Virus record (IMG/VR): IMGVR_UViG_3300022927_001391
Location: 41,169 to 105,168 of that record
Length of the DNA stretch: 64,000 bases
From: a virus
Direction: 5' to 3' (one strand)
A program made the position numbers and the translations under genes. Shown here one piece after another: positions 15,271-21,612 of the stretch. How positions within the stretch are numbered: the first letter of the stretch is position 1; every line of letters begins with the position of its first letter. Below the pieces are notes generated by a model that saw only the letters and a list, made by a program, of their open reading frames with translations, was not told the origin of the DNA and searched no databases.

Positions 15271-15724
15271 AGCTATTGTAGATAATACCTTCTGGATTAT
15301 CGAACGCAATGGCGAAAAGGTAGGTACCCTTCGCCACAGTAATGACTATGTGCTAACAGTAAATAGTAAAAACTTCCGTTATCCGGATTTGAAATCGCTG
15401 AGTACTAAGTTGGATATAGACTTTCAAAATAATTTAGTGAGGATTGAACCTGCCGGCAAAAAGCAGTTTGATGTACATGGGTATCCATGCAAGACATTAC
15501 CATTTAATGGTATTTTTGACCTAAAGCGTAAACTACCATTGTATACCAAGACTGAAAAAAGCCAATGCTTCTACTGCGCTGGATATTATGCAATCAATTT
15601 TGAGAACGGCTGGGTTCCTGCATATTGCCCTAAACTTATTACTTTGGGTAGAAACGAACATAAGGGACCATACAAAACAAAGTTAGAGATGCAGGAAGTT
15701 ATTAGAAACCTATCAAATGGCTAA
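15248..15724 (+). CDS. Conserved T4-like marine phage protein with Cys pairs
   Basis: The 158-residue product starts MKLQAKAIVDNTFWIIERNGEKVGTL and has HGYPCKTLPFNGIFDLKRKLPLYTK, then SQCFYCAGYYAI and PAYCPKLITL. A protein with this layout occurs in many cyanophages and pelagiphages with no known role. The Cys residues (one in GYPC, a CxxC pair, one in YCP) could bind a metal. The start is inside the exonuclease gene; Met1 or Met3 could be used. The stop overlaps the next start. Confidence 0.75.
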   Translation: MNMKLQAKAIVDNTFWIIERNGEKVGTLRHSNDYVLTVNSKNFRYPDLKSLSTKLDIDFQNNLVRIEPAGKKQFDVHGYPCKTLPFNGIFDLKRKLPLYTKTEKSQCFYCAGYYAINFENGWVPAYCPKLITLGRNEHKGPYKTKLEMQEVIRNLSNG

Positions 15725-15932
15725 AATCCCACACTTCGGCAATCTTGAAAAACTAGCAAGCAAATGTGCTTTAATTAAATCAGAAAATCTGATAATTAAT
15801 AAAACTGAAGCACAACACATTGCAATGGAATACCAGAAGCTTATTGGATACATAACTCAGATACAGGATGAGTTATTAGCTGAGCGAGAACGTCAGGCTA
15901 CTGAGATAGAGATCTTAGGTCCAAATTTTTAA
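15717..15932 (+). CDS. Small helical protein of unknown function
   Basis: The 71-residue protein is predicted by eye to be almost all helix (EAQHIAMEYQKLIGYITQIQDELLAERERQ), possibly a short coiled coil, after an N-terminal MAKIPHFGNLEKLASKCAL. I know of no function. It overlaps the preceding gene by eight bases and is followed by a 52-bp gap with a late-promoter-like motif, so it closes the operon that starts at the exonuclease. Confidence 0.65.
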   Translation: MAKIPHFGNLEKLASKCALIKSENLIINKTEAQHIAMEYQKLIGYITQIQDELLAERERQATEIEILGPNF

Positions 15933-15951
15933 TAAACTACTCATATTTCCA

Positions 15952-15974
15952 GATAAATAATATTGTATTATAAT
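15952..15974 (+). promoter_or_regulatory. Promoter-like elements before a conserved phage gene
   Basis: GATAAATA (15952-15959) resembles the T4 late promoter TATAAATA and lies 26 bp before the next ATG. Slightly downstream a perfect TATAAT (15969-15974) has a weak -35 (TTTCCA at 15946) at 17 bp. Which one is used cannot be told from the sequence. Confidence 0.4.
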
Positions 15975-15984
15975 TGGAAAATCC

Positions 15985-16281
15985 ATGAGTAGACCCAAGC
16001 CCACAGTTTTATTAGAAAAGGTTGATAAGCAGACTTACAAGTCTGATCAGGTCCTTGCTAGCGAAGGAATCTGGAGTGTATTCTATAAAAACCAACCTAT
16101 TAATCTAAAGAGTAGTAATATGCTTATTAGCTATCCTGGTCCTAAATATAAGAAGGTCTCATTCAGCAATCCAGGCCATGCTATAAATCTTGCCAAAAAG
16201 CTTAATAAGAATTTCAACTGCTCTGACTTCACGGTAGTATTACTGAGCAGTGGTGAGATCATCTACCCAGATGCCCAATAA
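15985..16281 (+). CDS. Conserved T4-like phage protein of unknown function
   Basis: The 98-residue protein MSRPKPTVLLEKVDKQTYKS... with IWSVFYKNQPINLKS and SYPGPKYKKVSFSNPGHAIN is a conserved small protein of marine T4-like phages; the YPGPKYKKVSFSN and GHA..LA..LN patterns recur there. The fold looks like a mixed alpha/beta single domain, with no catalytic motif. No function is established to my knowledge. It overlaps the next gene by 11 bases, forming a three-gene unit that ends at the convergent VWA gene. Confidence 0.75.
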   Translation: MSRPKPTVLLEKVDKQTYKSDQVLASEGIWSVFYKNQPINLKSSNMLISYPGPKYKKVSFSNPGHAINLAKKLNKNFNCSDFTVVLLSSGEIIYPDAQ

Positions 16282-16639
16282 ACAAGAATACACACAAGCA
16301 TTTCTAAAAAACATTGAAACTACTACTGTGCCCGCCGGTGACGAGCTTGCATTCTTTTGGCTTAATATTAGAGATACTGGAGGGTTAAGGCTAACTGAAA
16401 ATGGGTATTTTTGTCTAGTAGAAGATATTAAGTTAGAAAGCTGGGAAATAGACATCCGTGAACAAAAGATAACCCAAAGGTTCCTTTTAGACTTGGATCG
16501 TTTTATGAACTGCCCCTACTATGTGCAGCGCGGCCGGTGGCCCAAAGTTATCCTGTTTAGTGAACAAACCTATTTCTGGCTGGTACTACATAACCAGGAT
16601 TTTGAAAGGTTCTTAAATGCCAACAAAATATCGTCTTAG
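16271..16639 (+). CDS. Conserved phage protein of unknown function
   Basis: The product is 122 residues if the ATG at 16271 is used (a GTG at 16250 is possible). It contains VPAGDELAFFWLNIRDTGGLRLTENG in the N-terminal half and CPYYVQRGRWPKVILFSEQTYFWLVLHNQDF later, an alpha/beta pattern rich in aromatic residues. PAGDELAFFWLN also appears in proteins of related marine phages as I remember them, without annotation. It overlaps both neighbours, by 11 and 23 bases, so translation is coupled. Confidence 0.65.
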   Translation: MPNKQEYTQAFLKNIETTTVPAGDELAFFWLNIRDTGGLRLTENGYFCLVEDIKLESWEIDIREQKITQRFLLDLDRFMNCPYYVQRGRWPKVILFSEQTYFWLVLHNQDFERFLNANKISS

Positions 16640-16931
16640 ACACAATAAGCACCTAGAAAACTGTCAGTGGTTACATCTAATAAGTGTAGATTTCCCTGAA
16701 ACTCGTCATAGGCCTTATGATTATGATTACTGGGGATATCGTAACGTAGAAATAATTGACAGTGTAGAAGAACAAAAGGAAACCATCCTGGGCCTACTAC
16801 ACGAAAGTTATGGGCCGCAGGATGGTTTATGGAATATAAGATGGAGTGACGCAGGTGCAGACATCAGATTTAAAACTGAATCTGATGCTGCTAGTTTCCT
16901 GATGCTGTATACCCTTCAGCCTATTAGTTAA
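16617..16931 (+). CDS. Small hypothetical protein
   Basis: The 104-residue protein is rich in Tyr, Trp and His (WLHLISVDFPETRHRPYDYDYWGYRN) and ends in WNIRWSDAGADIRFKTESDAASFLMLYTLQPIS. The second half, with a strand and a helix ending in SDAASFLMLY, is reminiscent of small alpha/beta domains, but I cannot name a family. Its 3' end overlaps the convergent VWA gene by eight bases, so no terminator separates the two transcription units. Confidence 0.55.
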   Translation: MPTKYRLRHNKHLENCQWLHLISVDFPETRHRPYDYDYWGYRNVEIIDSVEEQKETILGLLHESYGPQDGLWNIRWSDAGADIRFKTESDAASFLMLYTLQPIS

Positions 16932-18216
16932 CCTTTTTGTCGTAATAAGCCCAGTTACCAAATGCTGGCTTGATGTTATCCGGACCATGGATAATAAACA
17001 CAGTATCGCAGTAGAATTCGTCACCCCAGGTACCACAGGGATAACCATCAGTAAACATCACAAACCGGTTAGGCTGGATGTCGTTGTCCTTCATAAATTT
17101 CCAGTTACATTCAAACATCGTACCGCCACCGCCCTGGGGCTCATATGTCATGATGTCGTCGATGTTGGTAGCGTCAAACTCAGCGTAGTTATAGACTTCG
17201 GTATCGAAGCACCAGAGCTTGATCTTGAAGTCTGTGTACATATCCATGATGGCCTTAATCTCGCTAAAGAAATCACGGGCCTGTTCGTTGCTGATGCTGC
17301 CGCTCATATCCACAGCAACCGCAATATCAATGGTAGTCTCAGGAACCATGCCGGGCAGCAGGAAGTCACTGCCCCAGCTCTTACGGCTACGGCGCATAAA
17401 ACTGTAGTCGCTTTTGATTGAGCTTTCAATGCTCATCGCAAGCATGCTGCGCCAGTCCATCTTGGGCTCAGTAAGATCCTTAACAATGCGAGCAACACCT
17501 GCAGGAAGGTTACCAGCGCCACCAGCCTGCTTGGCACTGTTGATTAATGCTTCCTTAATCTCATCACGGATCTTCTTGCGCTCTTCGTCAGAATAAGTGG
17601 GCTTACCCGAGCTCTTGAGGTTACCGTTCTCGTCCTCACTAATGCCGCCAGAACCGCCCTCGCCATCATCGCCTTCAAGATGCTCGTCCAGCAGCATATC
17701 AATATACTGCTCTAGATCAATCTTTTCAGCGTTGTCATAGAGATCGTCGTAAATCTCCTCCATGCTCATATTGTAGTACTTACGGTCATGTAGAGCAGGC
17801 ACTGTAGTAATAAGCTCACCAATGCGGCTCTGCACCAGATCTCCGTTTACAGCAAAGTCAGCAGCAATGTTCGCAATCTGAGCGTCATGTTTGTTGAGCT
17901 TGCTACGGCCCAGATGCTCGTAGACATTGTGAAGTACCTCATGCCCAAACAGGAACTCTACTTCCTTGCTCTTGAGCATGTTGATGAACTTGCTATTATA
18001 ATAGAAGTGGCGACCGTCAGTAGCTGCTGTGGGCAACCACTGATCTGCATTCACAAGCGGCAACCGAGTTGCCATATTACCAAACCATGCTGCCTTGAGA
18101 AGCAGGCTAACGCGAGCAGTAGTGAGCTTCTCGCGAGCATCTAGATCTTCCTGACGAACTGTCTCGAACCCCACAGGGAGGTTTACGTGCTTCTTGTTTG
18201 CTGTAGTCGTGGTCAT
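16924..18216 (-). CDS. VWA-domain metallopeptidase-like protein (DUF2201/CobT-like)
   Basis: The 430-residue protein joins two domains. The N-terminal part carries FGHEVLHNVYEH with the zincin motif HExxH (H92, E93, H96). A flexible acidic, Gly-rich linker near 185-215 (EGDDGEGGSGGISEDENG) follows. The C-terminal part is a von Willebrand A domain with the MIDAS sequence DMSGS at about 303, then a Thr (GGGGTMF) and FTDG. Such proteins work with MoxR/CobS-type AAA+ ATPases as metal-chelatase-like or remodelling machines, and the ATPase is encoded divergently at 19446. In cyanophages the corresponding pair is annotated cobS and a CobT-like peptidase. The gene has its own promoter (18236-18263) and an AGGAGA site. 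It is GC-richer than the genes to its left. Confidence 0.85.
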   Translation of the reverse strand: MTTTTANKKHVNLPVGFETVRQEDLDAREKLTTARVSLLLKAAWFGNMATRLPLVNADQWLPTAATDGRHFYYNSKFINMLKSKEVEFLFGHEVLHNVYEHLGRSKLNKHDAQIANIAADFAVNGDLVQSRIGELITTVPALHDRKYYNMSMEEIYDDLYDNAEKIDLEQYIDMLLDEHLEGDDGEGGSGGISEDENGNLKSSGKPTYSDEERKKIRDEIKEALINSAKQAGGAGNLPAGVARIVKDLTEPKMDWRSMLAMSIESSIKSDYSFMRRSRKSWGSDFLLPGMVPETTIDIAVAVDMSGSISNEQARDFFSEIKAIMDMYTDFKIKLWCFDTEVYNYAEFDATNIDDIMTYEPQGGGGTMFECNWKFMKDNDIQPNRFVMFTDGYPCGTWGDEFYCDTVFIIHGPDNIKPAFGNWAYYDKKVN

Positions 18217-18235
18217 ATGTATCTCCTATATGTAT

Positions 18236-18263
18236 ATATTAACATAAGGACAGCGGCTGTCAA
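18236..18263 (-). promoter_or_regulatory. Promoter of the VWA gene
   Basis: On the minus strand: GCGGTTGACA, with TTGACA at 18263-18258, a 16-bp spacer ending in TGT, then TAATAT at 18241-18236. It is a member of the GGTTGAC/16-bp family. The transcript would start about 14 bp before the ribosome site. Confidence 0.8.
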
Positions 18264-18265
18264 CC

Positions 18266-18295
18266 GCTTACCCCCCAATTTGCAGAGGGGTAAGC
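18266..18295 (-). terminator. Hairpin at the end of the 96-residue gene
   Basis: A perfect 9-bp inverted repeat, GCTTACCCC (18266-18274) and GGGGTAAGC (18287-18295), spans the stop codon at 18268 and sits immediately before the promoter of the VWA gene. It has no T-run on the minus strand, so it may stabilise the mRNA end rather than terminate. Confidence 0.4.
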
Positions 18296-18558
18296 ATGTT
18301 AGCAGGAACCTTCCAAACAGTGTTGGTATTGCCTTCGAACACATTCACCCACTTGCGACCAACCTTGCGGACCTTGCCCGTTACAGTTGAGCCAGTGCGG
18401 GTGGACTCAAAGCTGACAATATCACCAACCATCAGCTTGCGAATGTTCTGCTTAGTGAGCTGCTGACGACGCATCTTAATAGCATGGACGACATCGTCCA
18501 GCTGGCGGTCTGTCATCTGCTGAATATCTGCTACGACACTGTCTACTACGTGGATCAT
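18268..18558 (-). CDS. Small SH3/KOW-like phage protein
   Basis: The 96-residue product has an N-terminal helical part (DIQQMTDRQLDDVVHAIKMRRQQLTKQNIRKL) and a beta-rich C-terminus, VGDIVSFESTRTGSTVTGKVRKVGRKWVNV...WKVPANML. That is the layout of KOW/SH3-like nucleic-acid- or ribosome-associated small domains. Proteins of this layout are widespread in T4-like and other phages; the function is unknown. Its ribosome site (GAGGAGCAAG) and leader are shared with the genes at 18756 and 19045, and its promoter (18589-18616) belongs to the same family. It was probably expressed early. Confidence 0.75.
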   Translation of the reverse strand: MIHVVDSVVADIQQMTDRQLDDVVHAIKMRRQQLTKQNIRKLMVGDIVSFESTRTGSTVTGKVRKVGRKWVNVFEGNTNTVWKVPANMLTPLQIGG

Positions 18559-18588
18559 CTCTTGCTCCTCAATTTCAACTTATAATGT

Positions 18589-18616
18589 ATAATAGCACGG
18601 ATGCTATTATCGTCAA
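18589..18616 (-). promoter_or_regulatory. Promoter of the SH3/KOW-like gene
   Basis: On the minus strand: GGTTGACG with the -35 at 18616-18611, a 16-bp spacer ending CCGTGC, then TATTAT at 18594-18589. It has an extended -10 (TGC) and is divergent from the promoter at 18697. Confidence 0.85.
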
Positions 18617-18626
18617 CCAAAAAAAC

Positions 18627-18683
18627 CCGCAGAAAACTACGATTCTATTATTTTTTTAAACCGCAGAAAACTGCGATTTTTTT
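18627..18683 (+). terminator. Tandem terminator-like hairpins between divergent promoters
   Basis: An 18-bp unit, CCGCAGAAAACTRCGATT, occurs at 18627-18644 and 18661-18678. The second copy forms CGCAG-AAAA-CTGCG followed by A and seven Ts, a good plus-strand intrinsic terminator. The first has one stem mismatch and reaches a T-run ten bases later. They would stop plus-strand read-through (antisense to the minus-strand genes) before the promoter at 18697. Confidence 0.7.
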
Positions 18684-18696
18684 AGGTTAGAAACGG

Positions 18697-18724
18697 TTGA
18701 CTATCTGGTTACCCGTGCTATTAT
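18697..18724 (+). promoter_or_regulatory. Promoter of the 75-residue gene
   Basis: AAACGGTTGACT with the -35 at 18697-18702, a 16-bp spacer ending CCGTGC, then TATTAT at 18719-18724. It has an extended -10 (TGC). The leader carries GAGGAGCAAGCA like its neighbours. Confidence 0.85.
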
Positions 18725-18755
18725 GAAGCATAAGTTGGAAATGAGGAGCAAGCAT

Positions 18756-18983
18756 ATGTTTATAAGCGAATGGAAGAAATCGGATTGGCGTACCACAGAA
18801 ACGTGGGAGTCGATCAACTGTTCGAGCGGTGATGTAACAATCACCAAGATTGGCGATGGATTCATGGGTCGCGACCCTAACGGCATGCTGGTTTCACAGT
18901 TTCCTGATACCTGGGAAAACACTGTTCGGATGATGGAATCTTGCTTTGATTGGCGTATAGATTTAGGTGAAAAAATAGCCTAA
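18756..18983 (+). CDS. Small hypothetical protein, likely early
   Basis: The 75-residue protein is MFISEWKKSDWRTTETWES... with NCSSGDVTITKIGDGFMGRDP in the middle and WENTVRMMESCFDWRI near the end. I do not recognise it. I chose the ATG at 18756 because GAGGAG lies seven bases upstream in a leader that is nearly identical to that of the 19045 gene; an earlier ATG lies inside the promoter. It has its own promoter of the common family and no terminator before the next promoter, which suggests a phage early gene that could act on the host. Confidence 0.6.
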   Translation: MFISEWKKSDWRTTETWESINCSSGDVTITKIGDGFMGRDPNGMLVSQFPDTWENTVRMMESCFDWRIDLGEKIA

Positions 18984-18988
18984 AACGG

Positions 18989-19016
18989 TTGACGAAACCC
19001 TTATACGTGCTAATAT
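18989..19016 (+). promoter_or_regulatory. Promoter of the 113-residue gene
   Basis: AAACGGTTGACG with the -35 at 18989-18994, a 16-bp spacer ending TACGTGC, then TAATAT at 19011-19016. It is an extended -10 promoter, directly after the previous stop. Confidence 0.85.
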
Positions 19017-19044
19017 GTATATATAGGAAATGAGGAGCAAGCAC

Positions 19045-19386
19045 ATGGACAAGATGTACAAAGTTATCGAAGATTTGGACAACAAGCGCAACGAGCAGGG
19101 TTTTGAGACTCGTTGGAGCATGTTTGGCGAAGAGATTGTTGATCTCAACGACCGTGTTGTTAACGAAGAGCGTGATATGTATCGTGTAACTTATCGTGCT
19201 TTTGACGAGAACCTGCAGGAATATGAGTTTAGCTCGTTCACTGCTACGAACACTGTAGAGGGTTTTTGGGCAGCGGCTGAGTCCGTTTTCCAGCAGGCCA
19301 GACGTGAAGTTGGTGATTGGCATGTGTTTGTCGAAGGCTTTAATCTCGTTGAGGATGGTAGCTTCCGGCTTACCACTGGCTCGTAA
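19045..19386 (+). CDS. Small hypothetical protein, likely early
   Basis: The 113-residue protein is MDKMYKVIEDLDNKRNEQG..., with MYRVTYRAFDENLQEYEFSS, FWAAAESVFQQARREVGDWHVFVEGF and a Phe-rich C-terminus. It is a compact alpha/beta protein without a signal peptide or known motif. I chose the ATG at 19045, which is preceded by GAGGAGCAAGCAC. Its leader and promoter match those of the 18756 gene, so the two are probably co-regulated early genes, expressed as separate transcripts. I have no assignment for its function. Confidence 0.6.
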   Translation: MDKMYKVIEDLDNKRNEQGFETRWSMFGEEIVDLNDRVVNEERDMYRVTYRAFDENLQEYEFSSFTATNTVEGFWAAAESVFQQARREVGDWHVFVEGFNLVEDGSFRLTTGS

Positions 19387-19389
19387 AGG

Positions 19390-19417
19390 TTGACACATAG
19401 CACAGATGTGCTATGTT
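19390..19417 (+). promoter_or_regulatory. Promoter of the MoxR/CobS-like ATPase gene
   Basis: AAAGGTTGACA with the -35 at 19390-19395, a 16-bp spacer ending ATGTGC, then TATGTT at 19412-19417. It has a perfect -35 and extended TGC but a weaker -10. An AAGGAG site follows, seven bases before the ATG. Confidence 0.75.
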
Positions 19418-19445
19418 TAGATATTAGTTAAACAAGGAGAAAGAA

Positions 19446-20555
19446 ATGGCAGACATTGATGCCCGTACTGTTACTCTTGCAGAAGCCGAGAATCGTATCG
19501 TTCGTGCTTTCCGCAATAAGCTTCCGGTTTTCCTCTGGGGGCCTCCGGGTGTAGGCAAGAGCGAGCTTATGGCTGGCATTGCTGACAAGGGCACCTTGGG
19601 TAATACTGCCCTGGTAGATATCCGTGTTGCTCTTATGGAGCCTACGGACCTGCGTGGCATGCCGTTCCTTAGCAAGAGTCAGGATAACATGCTCTGGGCT
19701 CCCCCTGTGGATCTGCCCAGCGAGGAGATGGCTGCTGAGTATGATACTGTCATCCTGTTCCTGGATGAAATGAACTCAGCCGCGCCGGCTGTGCAGGCCG
19801 CTGCCTACCAGCTGATTCTCAACCGTCGCATCGGCACCTACAAGCTTCCCGATAACGTGGTTATCGTTGCTGCTGGTAACCGTGAGAGCGACAAGGGTGT
19901 TACCTACCGTATGCCCACTCCGCTGGCCAACCGTTTCGTCCACCTTGAGGTCCGTCCGGACTATGAGAGCTGGCTGAACTGGGCTGTTAACAACCAGATC
20001 AATGAAGATGTGGTGGGTTATATCAGCTTCGCCAAGCAGGATCTCATGGACTTTGATCCTCGCTCTAGCGGCCGCTCGTTTGCTACGCCGCGTAGCTGGA
20101 CCTATGTTAGCCGCTTCCTGGAGGACGACGCAATCTCTGACAGCGAGCTCACTGACCTAGTCAGCGGTTGCGTGGGTGAGGGTGTTGCGATTAAGTTTAT
20201 GGCGCACCGTAAGGTTGCCAAGGACATGCCGCATCCTGCGGATATCCTTGCTGGCAAGGTTAAGGAGCTCAAGATTAAGGAGATCAGCGCCCAGTATGCC
20301 CTGACTATTGGCATGTGTTACGAGCTCAAGAATGCCTACGACGACTTTGGTAAGAAGGACGCCAAGCGGTGGCACGAGATGGCTGACAACTTCTTCCGGT
20401 TCATGATGGACTTCTTCCCCACGGAGATGACTGTTATGGGTGCTCGTACGGCTATCACCAACTACAACCTGCCCTTCCAGCCGGACAAGCTGGCGAACTT
20501 TAAGGAGTTTTTTGACCGGTTTGGCAAGTATGTTGTTAAGGCTATGGAGAACTAA
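19446..20555 (+). CDS. MoxR/CobS-like AAA+ ATPase
   Basis: The 369-residue protein is a MoxR-type AAA+ ATPase: Walker A GPPGVGKS (32-39), Walker B ILFLDE (about 103-108) followed by MNSAAPAVQAAAYQLILNRRIG, sensor-1 VIVAAGN, and an arginine-finger region MPTPLANRFVHLEV. In bacteria MoxR ATPases activate or assemble protein complexes together with a VWA-domain partner, and CobS drives metal insertion by the CobNST chelatase. Cyanophages carry cobS as a core gene. The VWA partner here is at 16924-18216. Base composition (many GCC, CTG and CTC codons) is GC-richer than most of the window. It has its own promoter, and the next gene follows one base after its stop. Confidence 0.92.
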   Translation: MADIDARTVTLAEAENRIVRAFRNKLPVFLWGPPGVGKSELMAGIADKGTLGNTALVDIRVALMEPTDLRGMPFLSKSQDNMLWAPPVDLPSEEMAAEYDTVILFLDEMNSAAPAVQAAAYQLILNRRIGTYKLPDNVVIVAAGNRESDKGVTYRMPTPLANRFVHLEVRPDYESWLNWAVNNQINEDVVGYISFAKQDLMDFDPRSSGRSFATPRSWTYVSRFLEDDAISDSELTDLVSGCVGEGVAIKFMAHRKVAKDMPHPADILAGKVKELKIKEISAQYALTIGMCYELKNAYDDFGKKDAKRWHEMADNFFRFMMDFFPTEMTVMGARTAITNYNLPFQPDKLANFKEFFDRFGKYVVKAMEN

Positions 20556-20556
20556 G

Positions 20557-20826
20557 ATGACTGACCTTACACTCGCGGAAGACTTTGCGCCCTGGTGGGA
20601 GTTGTACAAGTACAAAGATCGTGAAATTCCAGCCAGGGAGTTTGGTGACCAAAAGGTTGTTTATAAGCATGGTAGCAACCGCGGATGGCCTGGCGATGAA
20701 GAGGATGTACAGTATTGGGTGGAACTTGAGAACGGATTTGCTGTAGGTATGCGTCATGGACGTGGACCCAGCGGCGCTCGTAGAGCACAGTATGCTGAAT
20801 TTCCTGTGGTTAGAATGAAAGCTTAA
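20557..20826 (+). CDS. Small hypothetical protein downstream of the AAA+ ATPase
   Basis: The 89-residue protein begins MTDLTLAEDFAPWWELYKYKD and has NRGWPGDEEDVQYWVELENGFAVGMRHGRG, an acidic and aromatic small domain that I cannot assign. It starts one base after the ATPase stop, so it is co-transcribed, but no clear ribosome site precedes it and it may be reached by termination-reinitiation. It ends six bases before the convergent exported-protein gene; an AACCAA/TTGGTT repeat across the junction may form a weak hairpin. Confidence 0.55.
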   Translation: MTDLTLAEDFAPWWELYKYKDREIPAREFGDQKVVYKHGSNRGWPGDEEDVQYWVELENGFAVGMRHGRGPSGARRAQYAEFPVVRMKA

Positions 20827-20832
20827 CCAAGT

Positions 20833-21291
20833 CTAATTTTTAAGAAGTTTGGTTAGTTCCTCTATAACTTTGGAACACTGAGCGCTTTTGTGGAATAACA
20901 TCTGTATCTGCTCCTTAGCAGGTACAGATTCCACAATTTTTTGTAATAACGTAGTTTGCTCTAAGGTGTACAGCGCCATAATTTGATCGTTAGTAATGCT
21001 ATTAGATTGAATAAGTATGTTGCCTATCTCTACGGATATCTTTTCGCCGGCATCCCAGTCAGCTTTAAGATTTTCCTTTATAGCATTGGCACTAGCGGCA
21101 GGTTCAGTTTTTTCTAGGTCCTCCTTAAACGCCTGGTAAATATCAACATAAACTGCTGCTATTTTATATGAGGCCTGGCAGGATATTATAGAACTTAGTC
21201 CGTTACGTAACGTGTCTATTTTAGATTGAGCATACGCCATATTACTAAAGAGAAAAAAAGACAATAAAGTTAAGATTAATTTTGACTTCAT
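20833..21291 (-). CDS. Sec-exported protein of unknown function
   Basis: The 152-residue precursor starts MKSKLILTLLSFFLFSNMAYAQ: positive n-region, hydrophobic core and AYA-Q cleavage site, so signal peptidase I should release a mature protein of about 130 residues. The mature part is mostly helical (LRNGLSSIISCQASYKIAAVYVDIYQAF, EKTEPAASANAIKENL) with two Cys that could form one disulfide. I chose the ATG at 21291 because AAAGG lies nine bases upstream; a TTG at 21300 is less likely. It is a lone minus-strand gene among plus-strand genes. A periplasmic role in lysis control, superinfection exclusion or cell-envelope effects is possible, but nothing in the sequence proves one. Confidence 0.65.
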   Translation of the reverse strand: MKSKLILTLLSFFLFSNMAYAQSKIDTLRNGLSSIISCQASYKIAAVYVDIYQAFKEDLEKTEPAASANAIKENLKADWDAGEKISVEIGNILIQSNSITNDQIMALYTLEQTTLLQKIVESVPAKEQIQMLFHKSAQCSKVIEELTKLLKN

Positions 21292-21339
21292 GATAAACAA
21301 CCTTTATCATATACTTATACATATATCTAGGAGATAACA

Positions 21340-21612
21340 ATGACAGATGAAACACAAGTAGAAACAAGCGAGACAGAAGCAGAAGCAGAACAGGCCGAAG
21401 CGCCTGCTGCACCCAACTTAGAAATTAATGACCTAGTTTTGGTCGCTAATGTAATCCAGGCAGTAGCACAGAGGGGCGCCATTCGTGCCAACGAGATGGC
21501 TACTGTAGGCAATCTATACAACAAACTAATGGCATTTCTAACAGCTAACGGTGCGATTGCTGCGCCACAGGCTGATGAGGCTGAAGAACAAACAGGAGAT
21601 ACTGATGCTTAA
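21340..21612 (+). CDS. Conserved phage protein with acidic tail
   Basis: The 90-residue protein has a very acidic N-terminus (Glu/Thr/Ala, about 1-27) and an ALPHA-type core, NLEINDLVLVANVIQAVAQRGAIRANEMATVGNLYNKLMAFL. A similar core (RGA...EM..VG..Y.KL..FL) occurs in many T4-like marine phages beside the protein encoded next here. The function is not known. A GGAGA site is followed by the ATG at suitable spacing; the stop overlaps the next start. Confidence 0.7.
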   Translation: MTDETQVETSETEAEAEQAEAPAAPNLEINDLVLVANVIQAVAQRGAIRANEMATVGNLYNKLMAFLTANGAIAAPQADEAEEQTGDTDA

